6,635 nt of DNA, taken from positions 1-6,635 of the forward strand of contig CAZDIO010000019.1 of NCBI GenBank assembly GCA_964505555.1, in the 5' to 3' direction. The stretch comes from CAZDIO01 sp964505555 (GTDB lineage: Bacteria; Bdellovibrionota_C; UBA2361; SZUA-149; CAZDIO01). Positions 1-6,606 of the stretch are shown piece after piece (position 1 is the stretch's first letter; the number at the start of each line of letters is the position of its first letter). Position numbers and translations under genes: made by a program. The notes beneath the pieces are model-generated. The model did not search any database. It worked only from the letters and a program-made list of their open reading frames with translations, and had not been told where the DNA came from.

Positions 1-16
1 GTAGCCGCTTAAACGA

Positions 17-49
17 TTCGAGATTGCTTCGCTTCGCTCGCAACGACAG
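17..49 (+). repeat. 33 bp dispersed repeat, left copy
   Basis: This 33 bp block, beginning TTCGAGATTGCTTCGC and ending CAACGACAG, is the exact reverse complement of 6574-6606. Identity stops at both edges (base 16 and base 50 do not match). The GCTTCGCTTCGCTCGC core resembles a family of intergenic repeats common in many bacterial genomes; that comparison is from memory. It encodes nothing visible and lies outside any gene. Confidence 0.9.
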
Positions 50-153
50 GACGGTCAGTACACTTAAAGAGAAATTCGGTAGATTCTAATATTCCTGACA
101 GTTACTCAATAACAAGATAGGAGCGAGTTCTTTTAAGCAAACTGGGTGCGGCA

Positions 154-189
154 ACGGTCTCAACGAGCTTTTCAGCGTCGAGAGACCGT
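154..189. other. Short perfect hairpin, 8 bp arms
   Basis: ACGGTCTC (154-161) pairs with GAGACCGT (182-189) around a 20 nt loop. It lies about 27 bp beyond the stop of the candidate small ORF on the minus strand, so it could mark a transcript end. No T-run follows on either strand, so it is not a convincing intrinsic terminator. An 8 bp inverted repeat at this spacing can also arise by chance. Confidence 0.3.
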
Positions 190-215
190 CGTCGCTGGGA
201 CGATCAGATTCCTCC

Positions 216-446
216 CTACCAGTGGCCACGGCGCAGTACGTCTGGTCCCACTTGGTGCGCATTCAATTGAGCGGCCGAACAGGACAGAAATTCCGACATT
301 GCCTGCCATTGAGAACACGGCCCAAATTGTGGGGGGGGTACGTGTTCGAGAAAAAAACTCCCTGAGCCGTAACCAAAAAACTCTCCTGGTCCCACACCGT
401 ATCCCTCAACACCTGGCGTAAGCACTCGAACCAAACCTGAATTCAT
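216..446 (-). CDS. Candidate small ORF, 76 aa, unknown function
   Basis: I do not recognise the product. The case for a gene rests on its start: ATG at 446 is preceded by AAGGAGG (455-461) with 8 nt spacing, the best ribosome-binding site in the window. It lies 83 bp behind the channel gene on the same strand, so it could be a third member of that operon. The frame also runs open upstream to an ATG at 470, which lacks such a site, so 446 is preferred. The protein starts MNSGLVRVLTPGVEGYG, is rich in Gly, Phe and Pro in its first half, and shows no clear membrane segment or motif. Against it, all three minus-strand frames are open across much of this GC-richer stretch. It also contains a run of eight C and a run of seven T where a frameshift would be easy. 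It may be a real small protein, a decayed gene or a chance ORF. Confidence 0.35.
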   Translation of the reverse strand: MNSGLVRVLTPGVEGYGVGPGEFFGYGSGSFFLEHVPPPQFGPCSQWQAMSEFLSCSAAQLNAHQVGPDVLRRGHW

Positions 447-454
447 GCGAGAAA

Positions 455-461
455 CCTCCTT
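455..461 (-). promoter_or_regulatory. Strong Shine-Dalgarno for the small ORF
   Basis: Read on the minus strand this is AAGGAGG, 8 nt before the ATG at 446. It is near-perfectly complementary to the 16S rRNA tail and stronger than the sites of the confident genes here. It decides the start of the small ORF in favour of 446 over 470. Confidence 0.55.
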
Positions 462-529
462 CTTATCCAAAGTAACCGTCAGGAACAGTTAAACCTATCA
501 AATCACTTGGATATAGTAAGGTGTTGGAT

Positions 530-1507
530 CTAAGCGTTTACTAGATCATGAATGCGCCGTAGATCGATGCCGATCGAACCGTCTTCTCGTTCTTCGAGGA
601 TGTTTGCGAATTTTGCTCCCCAGACGATCTCGTCATCTTTGTATGAGGACCAAGAGTGAACTACCTGGGAGAAGGTGTCATCGGTGGCGTTAAGAAGAAT
701 AATAAACTCCGCATCTGAGGTTTTTAACTCATTTGCCGTAACATTAAACAGTGGACTCTCTTCATCGATCGGATGAACGATCGACCAGTGGAGGGGGAAA
801 AACATCACCTCTCGGCGCTCAAGCGGAAGATCATAAAATTTTCTCTGGAGCATTCCGTTATTAAGTTCAAACCGACTCATCACCACCCGCGCCTGGACAT
901 ACATCAGTTGATTCTTTCTCTCATTTGCAATTCGTAGCTCAAAAGCGAGTTTGCCTCGATAAGGAGCAATGACTGCGTTTTTACTGTAAATAATCTTTGC
1001 GGTAGGACGAGAAAATCTTGCAAAAAATAGTCCGGTAGCAAGAGCAAACATTAATAATCCAACTAACAATTCAGCAGTTGCAAGAAAATTTGCTGAAAGC
1101 GATACCGGATTTAACCTTCCATATCCTACCGTGGCAAGGGTCTGCACACTAAAGAAAAAACTATCTAGAAAACGTCCAAGAGGTGAGAGATCAGTAAATC
1201 CTTGAAGCGCATTTGGCCCGCACAGGTAGTATAAACAAGCAAAAATTAGATTCATTAACACATAGAAGGTGCCAATTAATGCAAAAAACTTTGGCCAACT
1301 AAGATTTAAACAGAAATGAAAAAGGCTCTCTGACGCAAACGGTCGATAGCCGGTTCTAGAAACATTAAAGCTCCCATCGCGATTCAGAAAGCGCGCGCGG
1401 GACTTCTTTGCAACCTCCGCTCCAAAGCCGAGATCTCGTTGATCGATAGTGGCACCTCCTGGCTGCGCTGCAAAAAACTGCGTTTCGATCGCCGAAGGTT
1501 TATTCAT
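530..1507 (-). CDS. Inward-rectifier K+ channel, KirBac type
   Basis: This gene encodes a 325-residue prokaryotic Kir channel, expected to form a tetramer in the inner membrane that passes K+. In order it has a cytoplasmic N-terminus with the Kir-type RDGSFNVSR stretch (43-51), an amphipathic slide-helix region (about 55-70), TM1 (about 74-96), a pore helix (about 112-124), the selectivity filter TVGYG (126-130), TM2 (about 139-163), and the C-terminal immunoglobulin-like Kir domain. That domain shows typical strings such as SKNAVIAPYRGK (175-186), FFPLHWSIVHPIDE (236-249) and HSWSSYKDDEIVWG (284-297). F162 just before ARFSRP aligns by eye with the bundle-crossing gate Phe of KirBac1.1. Length matches KirBac1.1 (about 333 aa). 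The start lies 7 bp after the stop of the DHS-like gene and has no visible Shine-Dalgarno, which suggests co-transcription and translational coupling. Family assignment is firm; rectification and ligand gating cannot be read from sequence alone. Confidence 0.95.
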   Translation of the reverse strand: MNKPSAIETQFFAAQPGGATIDQRDLGFGAEVAKKSRARFLNRDGSFNVSRTGYRPFASESLFHFCLNLSWPKFFALIGTFYVLMNLIFACLYYLCGPNALQGFTDLSPLGRFLDSFFFSVQTLATVGYGRLNPVSLSANFLATAELLVGLLMFALATGLFFARFSRPTAKIIYSKNAVIAPYRGKLAFELRIANERKNQLMYVQARVVMSRFELNNGMLQRKFYDLPLERREVMFFPLHWSIVHPIDEESPLFNVTANELKTSDAEFIILLNATDDTFSQVVHSWSSYKDDEIVWGAKFANILEEREDGSIGIDLRRIHDLVNA

Positions 1508-1514
1508 AAAAAAT

Positions 1515-2492
1515 TTATCGGTCTAAAAGATATGCAAAAATTAACGGTGCAACAATTGCTGCATCAGACTCGATCATAAACTTTGGGGTATCCGCTTCAA
1601 GTTTTCCCCAAGTAATCTTTTCATTTGGCACCGCCCCGCTGTACGAACCATAAGAGGTGGTACTATCAGAGATCTGACAGAAATATCCCCACGTCTTTGC
1701 CTCTTCATTTAAGTCGATGCGTAACAGCGGCACTACACAGATTGGAAAATCCCCTGCAATACCACCTCCGATCTGGAAGAATCCTATACTTGCATTTTTT
1801 GAAGCCTCTCGGTACCACGTCACCAAGTGCGCCATCTGCTCAAGACCAGACTTTACTAATTGAAAATCAGAGATATCATTTCGAAGCATTGCACCAACAA
1901 AGTAATTTCCCATCGTAGAATCTTCCCAGCCGGGAGTATAGATCGGGAGCTTCTTTTCGCATGCGGCAACTACCCAAGAGTTCTTAGGATCAATCTGGTA
2001 ATGTTTTTTCAAAACGCCGCTTTCAATTAGTTGATAGACATATTCAGAAGGAAAAAAGCGTTTCTTCTCTGCTTGTGCCTTAGTCCATGCATCAAGAAGG
2101 GCATCTCCAAGACAGTTCATCGCTTCATCTTCTGGAATACAGGTGTCTGTGACCCTTCTTTTCCCTTCATCATAAAGCTTCGTTTCATCTTTCGAACTTA
2201 GCTCACGATAGTTCGGAATGAGGGTGTAGTGTTCATGAGCAACGAGATTAAAGAGGTCTTCTTCAAGATTTGCACCGGTGCAACTAATTGCATGGATTTT
2301 ATCCCTTCGAATCATCTCCGCGAGGGTAATGCCGAGCTCTGCAGTGCTCATCGCTCCTGCCATGGCAAAAAACATCTTCCCTCCCTTTTTCAGGTGCTGA
2401 TCGTAGCCTTCAGCAGCCGCAACAAGAGACGCTGCATTAAAATGCCGGAAATTTTCCTTAATGAACGCCTTTACCGTATTTGCCATAACCAT
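1515..2492 (-). CDS. Deoxyhypusine-synthase-like enzyme
   Basis: This gene encodes a 325-residue member of the deoxyhypusine synthase family, NAD-dependent enzymes that transfer the aminobutyl group of spermidine (or a related polyamine) through a lysine imine. Residues numbered from the first ATG include MAGAMSTAELG (44-54), CTGANLEEDLF (71-81), LPIYTPGWEDSTMGNYF (182-198), QIGGGIAGDFP (240-250), SYGSYSGAVPNEKITWGK (280-297) and IESDAAIVAPL (307-317). WGK carries K297, which aligns with the catalytic Lys329 of human DHS. The usual GGGxxKHH segment reads GGGIAGDF, so the histidine used for hypusine formation is missing. Since bacteria generally lack eIF5A, the substrate is probably another amine, as in DHS-derived homospermidine synthases; the exact reaction is not determinable here. 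It lies 203 bp after acnA and 7 bp before the channel gene. Start: TGGAG (2496-2500) is only 3 nt from the ATG at 2492 but 9 nt from the in-frame ATG at 2486, so 2486 may be the true start, giving 323 aa. Confidence 0.93.
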   Translation of the reverse strand: MVMANTVKAFIKENFRHFNAASLVAAAEGYDQHLKKGGKMFFAMAGAMSTAELGITLAEMIRRDKIHAISCTGANLEEDLFNLVAHEHYTLIPNYRELSSKDETKLYDEGKRRVTDTCIPEDEAMNCLGDALLDAWTKAQAEKKRFFPSEYVYQLIESGVLKKHYQIDPKNSWVVAACEKKLPIYTPGWEDSTMGNYFVGAMLRNDISDFQLVKSGLEQMAHLVTWYREASKNASIGFFQIGGGIAGDFPICVVPLLRIDLNEEAKTWGYFCQISDSTTSYGSYSGAVPNEKITWGKLEADTPKFMIESDAAIVAPLIFAYLLDR

Positions 2493-2495
2493 GCG

Positions 2496-2500
2496 CTCCA
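2496..2500 (-). promoter_or_regulatory. Ribosome-binding site deciding the DHS-like start
   Basis: Read on the minus strand this is TGGAG. Its spacing is 3 nt to the ATG at 2492 and 9 nt to the in-frame ATG at 2486. Normal spacing favours 2486, whose protein begins MANTVKAF. Confidence 0.5.
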
Positions 2501-2560
2501 GATTGTTGGGTACTTAATAACACCACTTCTGAGAATTCTAACCATCCTTTCACATCTTTC

Positions 2561-2635
2561 TTCTCTGTGTCTCTGCGCCTCTGTGGTTCATTATTCTTTA
2601 TTTATTAAACCACAGAGGCGCAGAGACACAGAGAA
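2561..2635. repeat. Perfect 28 bp-arm palindromic repeat (CACAGAG type)
   Basis: The left arm 2561-2588 and right arm 2608-2635 are exact reverse complements over 28 bp, around a 19 nt AT-rich loop (2589-2607). Each arm contains the string CCACAGAGGCGCAGAGACAC or its complement. Closely related CCACAGAGGCACAGAG-like repeats are known between genes of many unrelated bacteria; this is from memory. It lies in the gap between acnA and the DHS-like gene. As RNA it would form a very stable stem that could shield the acnA message from 3' exonucleases or reduce read-through. No U-run follows it on the minus strand, so a classical terminator is not supported. Confidence 0.93.
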
Positions 2636-2695
2636 AGAGGTCTCATTCAGAATACCCACTAGCAATAATAAGTAGAGAATTCAACAACCCAGGGA

Positions 2696-5407
2696 TTAAC
2701 TCAGTAAGTTTTTCAAGACAGTATGTAAAATTCCTCCATCTCGAAAATACTGAATCTCTACTGGCGTATCGATTCGGGAGCGGGCCTTAAAGGTGCATGA
2801 GGAGCCATCCTGACGTTGAGCCTTCACCGTAATATGTTCACGGGGTTGGAGTTTATCGTGGAGTTCAAATTCGAAACTCTCCTGGCCGGTTAACCCAAGG
2901 GTAGAAACAGACTCTCCAGGCAAAAACTCAAGGGGCAAGATCCCCATTCCAACCAGGTTGCTGCGATGAATTCGCTCAAAACTTTCTGCAATTACGGCCC
3001 GAATGCCCAAAAGTTGCGGCCCCTTTGCTGCCCAGTCACGAGACGAACCGGAGCCATACTCTTTCCCCGCTAAAACTATAAGCGGAGTTCCCTCCTTTTG
3101 ATACATCTCAGAAACTTCAAAAAACGATGCCTTCGTTCCACTCGGCAGATGGATACTGACATTCCCCTCCACCCCCGGAACAAGGAGGTTTCTAATCCGG
3201 ATATTTGCAAATGTTCCTCTCATCATGACGTGGTGATTTCCACGCCGTGAGCCATAACTGTTCCAGTCTTCTTTCGCCACCCCTTTTGAAAGGAGGTAAC
3301 TTCCCGCAGGGGAGTTATCTGCGATACGTCCAGCAGGAGAGATATGATCCGTCGTTACAGAGTCTGGAAAAACTGCGAGCACTTTTGCTCCACGAATGGA
3401 TTGGATCTGTGTTGTTCCCTGCTTGGTATGTTCAAAAAATGGTGGCTTTTGAATATATGTCGAGCGTTCATTCCAGGAGTAAAGCTCTGAAGTGGTTGCC
3501 TCAATTGCTTTCCATGCAGCCGATCCTTCAAGCACCTCAGCATAGTGCTTTTGAAACATTGCCGGCTCAACAACTTTTCTCATCGTTTCAACTACCTCTT
3601 TCGTAGTTGGCCAAACATCTCGCAAATACACCGGCTTTCCATCTCCTCCTACACCAAGTGGGTCCGTCGTAATATCGAGTCTCGTTGTGCCAAGAAGTGC
3701 ATAGGCAACAACAAGCGGAGGAGAAGCAAGATAGTTGGCTCTTGTTTCAGGATGAATTCGTCCTTCAAAATTTCTGTTCCCTGATAAAACTGAAGATACG
3801 ATCAGGTCCCCCTTTTTTATTGCCTGAGAAACAGGCGCGGGAAGTGGTCCAGAATTTCCAATACAGGTTGTGCACCCATAACCAACAAGAAAAAATCCTA
3901 ACTTTTCAAGGTATGGCGCAAGTCCTGCTTTTGCCAGGTAATCAGTAACTACTCGAGAACCCGGTGCGAGAGATGTTTTTACATATGGCTTCACAGTAAG
4001 CCCTTTCTCCACGGCCTTCTTTGCAACAAGCCCCGCAGCGATCATCACCGCTGGGTTACTTGTGTTTGTACACGAAGTAATCGCTGCAATAACAACCGCC
4101 CCATGAGAGATCTCCTCTGAAAACCCCTCCATCTTTAGTGTTGAGGTCTTCTTTACCGCTTCTTCGGTAAGTCCAAACCCTTTTGGCCCCACCGGTGCTG
4201 TTAAACACTTTGAGTAATCTTTACTGACATCTCGAAGCGACACTCGATCATGAGGACGCTTCGGTCCAGCTACTGCAGGCTCAATAGTAGAGAGATCCAA
4301 TTCAACAGTTTGTGAAAATACAGGATCTTTGGTGTCTTCAGTTCGAAAGAACCCTTGCTCCTTTGAGTATCTCTCTACACGATCAACAACCTCTTTTGGT
4401 CGTCCAGTAAACGTTAAATAGTTAAGAGTCTCAGCATCAACGGGAAAGAAACTTACCGTTGAGCCTTGCTCGGGTGCCATATTGCCAATAGTCGCTCGAT
4501 CAGAAACGCTCATGCTCTTTAGCCCTGGGCCAAAAAACTCAACAAATTTTCCAACCACTCCAATTTTTCGACAAAGTTCGGTAATTCGCAAAACAAGATC
4601 GGTGGCCGTTGCTCCCTCAGGAAGTGCTCCTGAGATCTTAATCCCAATAACATCAGGAAGAAGCATATAGATCGGCTGATCAAGCATCACCGCCTCAGCT
4701 TCAATACCCCCTACGCCCCACGCTAACACCGAAACTCCATTTACCATCGGGGTATGGGAATCGGTGCCTACGCAGCTATCAGGATATACCGTTTGAGTAT
4801 CGCGATTGAAGAAAACAACTTGGGAGAGATATTCAAGGTTTACCTGGTGCACGATCCCTGTTGAAGGAGGCACTACCTGGAAGTTTTTAAACGCTCGTTG
4901 ACCCCATTTTAGAAATTCATATCGCTCACGATTACGACTAAACTCCAATGCTTCATTGAGAGCGAGAGAATTTACTGCGCCAAAATGGTCGACTTGAACA
5001 GAGTGATCAATAACAAGGTCACAGGGCACAAGAGGATTAATCTTCTTTGGATCCCCACCTAACTTCTTCATCGCATCACGCATCGCCGCAAGATCAACTA
5101 CAGCGGGAACACCGGTAAAATCCTGTAGCACTACTCGTGCCGGTTTAAAGGGAAACTCTTCATCGCTCACATTTGAAGGAGACCAATTGGCCACTGCTTT
5201 CACATGATCAGCGGTAACTACCTTCTCATCACAATTTCTCAGTACTGATTCAAGAAGGACTCGAATAGAAAAGGGGAGCTTTCCAACGTCTCCTATTTTT
5301 TGATCAAGAAGCGTTTGGAGCGAGTAATAATTTACTTCATCGCCATTACTCAAACGAAGCTTCTTCTTTGCTCCAAAGATATCTTTACCCGCATCTCCTG
5401 ATTTCAT
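2696..5407 (-). CDS. acnA: Aconitate hydratase, AcnA/IRP1 type
   Basis: This gene encodes a 903-residue cytoplasmic aconitase with one [4Fe-4S] cluster, interconverting citrate and isocitrate via cis-aconitate in the TCA cycle. Length matches AcnA (about 890 aa). The three cluster cysteines are C446 in SCTNTSNP and C512 and C515 in GCTTCIGNSG, equivalent to C437, C503 and C506 of human IRP1. Other signatures are CVGTDSHTPMVNG (212-224), the segment SGNRNFEGR (542-550), DSVTTDHISPAG (682-693) at the start of the swivelling domain 4, GTFANIRIRN (731-740) and the catalytic-serine segment YGSGSSRDWAAKGP (784-797). All look intact. The N-terminus (YYSLQTLL followed by LPFSIRVLLESVLRN) aligns well with E. 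coli AcnA, supporting this start. The ATG is preceded by a GGGGGG run (5416-5421) 8 nt upstream. Enzymes of this type can bind mRNA when the cluster is lost; nothing here shows whether this one does. It lies 65 bp after the oxidoreductase gene. Confidence 0.98.
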   Translation of the reverse strand: MKSGDAGKDIFGAKKKLRLSNGDEVNYYSLQTLLDQKIGDVGKLPFSIRVLLESVLRNCDEKVVTADHVKAVANWSPSNVSDEEFPFKPARVVLQDFTGVPAVVDLAAMRDAMKKLGGDPKKINPLVPCDLVIDHSVQVDHFGAVNSLALNEALEFSRNRERYEFLKWGQRAFKNFQVVPPSTGIVHQVNLEYLSQVVFFNRDTQTVYPDSCVGTDSHTPMVNGVSVLAWGVGGIEAEAVMLDQPIYMLLPDVIGIKISGALPEGATATDLVLRITELCRKIGVVGKFVEFFGPGLKSMSVSDRATIGNMAPEQGSTVSFFPVDAETLNYLTFTGRPKEVVDRVERYSKEQGFFRTEDTKDPVFSQTVELDLSTIEPAVAGPKRPHDRVSLRDVSKDYSKCLTAPVGPKGFGLTEEAVKKTSTLKMEGFSEEISHGAVVIAAITSCTNTSNPAVMIAAGLVAKKAVEKGLTVKPYVKTSLAPGSRVVTDYLAKAGLAPYLEKLGFFLVGYGCTTCIGNSGPLPAPVSQAIKKGDLIVSSVLSGNRNFEGRIHPETRANYLASPPLVVAYALLGTTRLDITTDPLGVGGDGKPVYLRDVWPTTKEVVETMRKVVEPAMFQKHYAEVLEGSAAWKAIEATTSELYSWNERSTYIQKPPFFEHTKQGTTQIQSIRGAKVLAVFPDSVTTDHISPAGRIADNSPAGSYLLSKGVAKEDWNSYGSRRGNHHVMMRGTFANIRIRNLLVPGVEGNVSIHLPSGTKASFFEVSEMYQKEGTPLIVLAGKEYGSGSSRDWAAKGPQLLGIRAVIAESFERIHRSNLVGMGILPLEFLPGESVSTLGLTGQESFEFELHDKLQPREHITVKAQRQDGSSCTFKARSRIDTPVEIQYFRDGGILHTVLKNLLS

Positions 5408-5424
5408 CTCCCTAACCCCCCTTT

Positions 5425-5444
5425 GATTCTTCGTTTGAAGATTC
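5425..5444. other. Imperfect small hairpin in acnA leader
   Basis: GATTCTTC (5425-5432) and GAAGATTC (5437-5444) pair around a GTTT loop with one mismatch. It sits just upstream of the acnA start and partly overlaps the candidate -10 box. It is short and may be chance. There is no T-run to make it a terminator for the preceding gene. Confidence 0.2.
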
Positions 5445-5468
5445 TACACCGATTGGCAGGGCTTTGAA
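5441..5468 (-). promoter_or_regulatory. Weak candidate promoter for acnA
   Basis: On the minus strand, TTCAAA (5463-5468, 4 of 6 matches to a sigma-70 -35 box) and TAGAAT (5441-5446, 5 of 6 matches to a -10 box) are 16 nt apart. This would start transcription near 5434, about 27 nt before the acnA ATG. Such matches are common by chance. If it is not real, acnA is read from upstream of the oxidoreductase. Confidence 0.3.
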
Positions 5469-5472
5469 AACC

Positions 5473-6519
5473 TCAAAAACCAGTTGAAACAAAAGGAATA
5501 TTCGTTAACACTTCGTGTTGTAAGGCATACCTAACTCGATCGATGATCGCACCGTTTTCAAAGCCGTTTCCAATAAGGATCGGATTGACCGCCTCTCCAA
5601 GAACACCCCGTGAAAAGCCATCAATAAGGAGAACATACTGGTTACTTTGCGGAGCAACGATTTTTCTTCCCCCCTCTCCCTCCATCTTTAATGTAACTAT
5701 CGGCTGCATGTTTCGAGGCACATGAAACGCATCTCGTACTTCGATTACGCCATTTGTTCCATACAGCGTATAGCGATTTTCTCGGGGAAGGTTCATCCCA
5801 CAAGTAATGTTTGCAACACGACCATCAGCGAAGAAAAGCTGAAAACTCGCACATTCATCAACTCCACTTTTTCCAATGACCCAGCTTCCACTAACTGCTT
5901 GTGGCTGTGCTTCAAACAGAAATCGAGCACAATCAATTCCATAACACCCCACATCAAAAAGTCCTCCCCCAGCAGTATCTTTTTTTGCCCGGATATTATC
6001 TTCATCTTCAAGTAAGTAATGATAGTGAAGCTCCAAAAGTTGTAGTTTCCCAAGCGTTCCCTGAGCTAGCAATCGCTTCACCTCAGCGTGTTGAGGATGA
6101 AAACGATACATAAATGCCTCTCCAACCTGTTTTTGTGCCTTTTTTGCTGCAGAGGAAACTTCTTGTGCTTCTTCAAAGGTCAAAGCAAGTGGCTTTTCAC
6201 AAAGAACGTGTTTTCCATGAGCAAGCGCTCGAATCGTCCATTCTGCATGGAGGTGATTTGGAAGCGCGATATAAACCGCCTCAATCTGGGGGTCAGAAAG
6301 AAGCTCCTCATACCCGTTAAAGACTGTTATCCCTGGGTACGTTTGAGTGATCTCTTGTTTCTTTTCAGAAGAAGGAGTGGCGATCGCCCTGACCTGAGCA
6401 TACATCGCCTCTTCAAAGGCTTTGATCATCACCCGCTTTGCATGGGTGCCAAAGCCGAGAATTCCAAAGGATACCTTTTTTTGGGTTGAATTTTTCAATA
6501 TGCTACTATTTGAAGTCAT
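5473..6519 (-). CDS. Gfo/Idh/MocA-family oxidoreductase
   Basis: This gene encodes a 348-residue NAD(P)-dependent dehydrogenase of the glucose-fructose oxidoreductase / inositol dehydrogenase family, presumably cytoplasmic since there is no signal peptide. The N-terminal Rossmann fold shows FGILGFGTHAKRV (18-30), then YIALPNHLHAEW (83-94) and the family hallmark HVLCEKPLAL (104-113), whose K109 is the conserved EKP lysine. The C-terminal domain begins with GGGLFDVGCYGIDCAR (184-199). The GCY variant, where inositol dehydrogenases have a His, is closer to the dihydrodiol/xylose dehydrogenase branch than to inositol dehydrogenases. Length is normal for the family. Substrate cannot be assigned, as this family covers sugars, cyclitols and diols. 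The ATG at 6519 has only a weak GGA upstream, but no other Met occurs before M31, inside the Rossmann fold. It is the first gene of the minus-strand series, with repeats close upstream. Confidence 0.93.
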   Translation of the reverse strand: MTSNSSILKNSTQKKVSFGILGFGTHAKRVMIKAFEEAMYAQVRAIATPSSEKKQEITQTYPGITVFNGYEELLSDPQIEAVYIALPNHLHAEWTIRALAHGKHVLCEKPLALTFEEAQEVSSAAKKAQKQVGEAFMYRFHPQHAEVKRLLAQGTLGKLQLLELHYHYLLEDEDNIRAKKDTAGGGLFDVGCYGIDCARFLFEAQPQAVSGSWVIGKSGVDECASFQLFFADGRVANITCGMNLPRENRYTLYGTNGVIEVRDAFHVPRNMQPIVTLKMEGEGGRKIVAPQSNQYVLLIDGFSRGVLGEAVNPILIGNGFENGAIIDRVRYALQHEVLTNIPFVSTGF

Positions 6520-6573
6520 CTGAGATCCGTATTCTCACACGCCTGAGCTGCTCTATCCCTGATCCACTAGTCT

Positions 6574-6606
6574 CTGTCGTTGCGAGCGAAGCGAAGCAAT
6601 CTCGAA
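6574..6606 (-). repeat. 33 bp dispersed repeat, right copy (inverted)
   Basis: This is the exact reverse complement of 17-49 over all 33 bases, so inverted copies bracket the gene cluster. It lies 54 bp upstream of the oxidoreductase start. There is no transposase between the copies, so it looks like a dispersed repeat rather than the end of an insertion sequence. Confidence 0.9.

Larger units (their letters stand above)
2493..2695. other. Intergenic gap between acnA and DHS-like gene
   Basis: These 203 bp separate two minus-strand genes. Apart from the palindromic repeat at 2561-2635 I see no ORF with a plausible start. A TAGAAT hexamer (2535-2540, minus strand) could be a -10 element for the DHS-like/channel pair. 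The matching -35 position is purine-rich and unlike TTGACA, so I do not call a promoter. The length of the gap and the repeat suggest that acnA and the downstream pair are separate transcription units. Confidence 0.5.

Noticed and set aside
146..421. Plus-strand ORF of 91 codons
   Set aside because: It starts at GTG with no suitably spaced Shine-Dalgarno and overlaps the minus-strand ORF, which has an excellent one. Openness here reflects a stop-poor, GC-richer stretch.
1..529. tRNA, rRNA or other known RNA in the left flank
   Set aside because: No cloverleaf, conserved loop or known RNA signature could be found; the single 8 bp hairpin is too little to support a call.
1454..1460. AGGAGGT inside the channel gene as an internal start site
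   Set aside because: On the minus strand it is followed at proper spacing only by ATC, not ATG, GTG or TTG. It encodes Pro-Gly-Gly in frame.
2535..2563. Sigma-70 promoter for the DHS-like/channel operon
   Set aside because: TAGAAT is a fair -10 box, but none of the 16-18 nt spacings offers a -35 box resembling TTGACA.
2229..2675. Plus-strand ORF of 148 codons across the acnA/DHS-like gap
   Set aside because: It is antisense to the DHS-like gene and then reads through the palindromic repeat. Its Leu/Cys/Ser-rich tail is simply translated repeat sequence, and there is no ribosome-binding site.
2531..2682. GAGAATTC at 2531-2538 and 2675-2682 as a target-site duplication around the palindrome
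   Set aside because: The 8-mer contains a palindrome and lies 22 bp and 39 bp from the two arms instead of abutting them, so chance is more likely.
2696..5407. Plus-strand ORFs within the aconitase gene (for example 3247-3606, 3545-3784, 3685-3948)
   Set aside because: All lie antisense to a complete, motif-rich aconitase reading frame, overlap each other and have no recognisable products.
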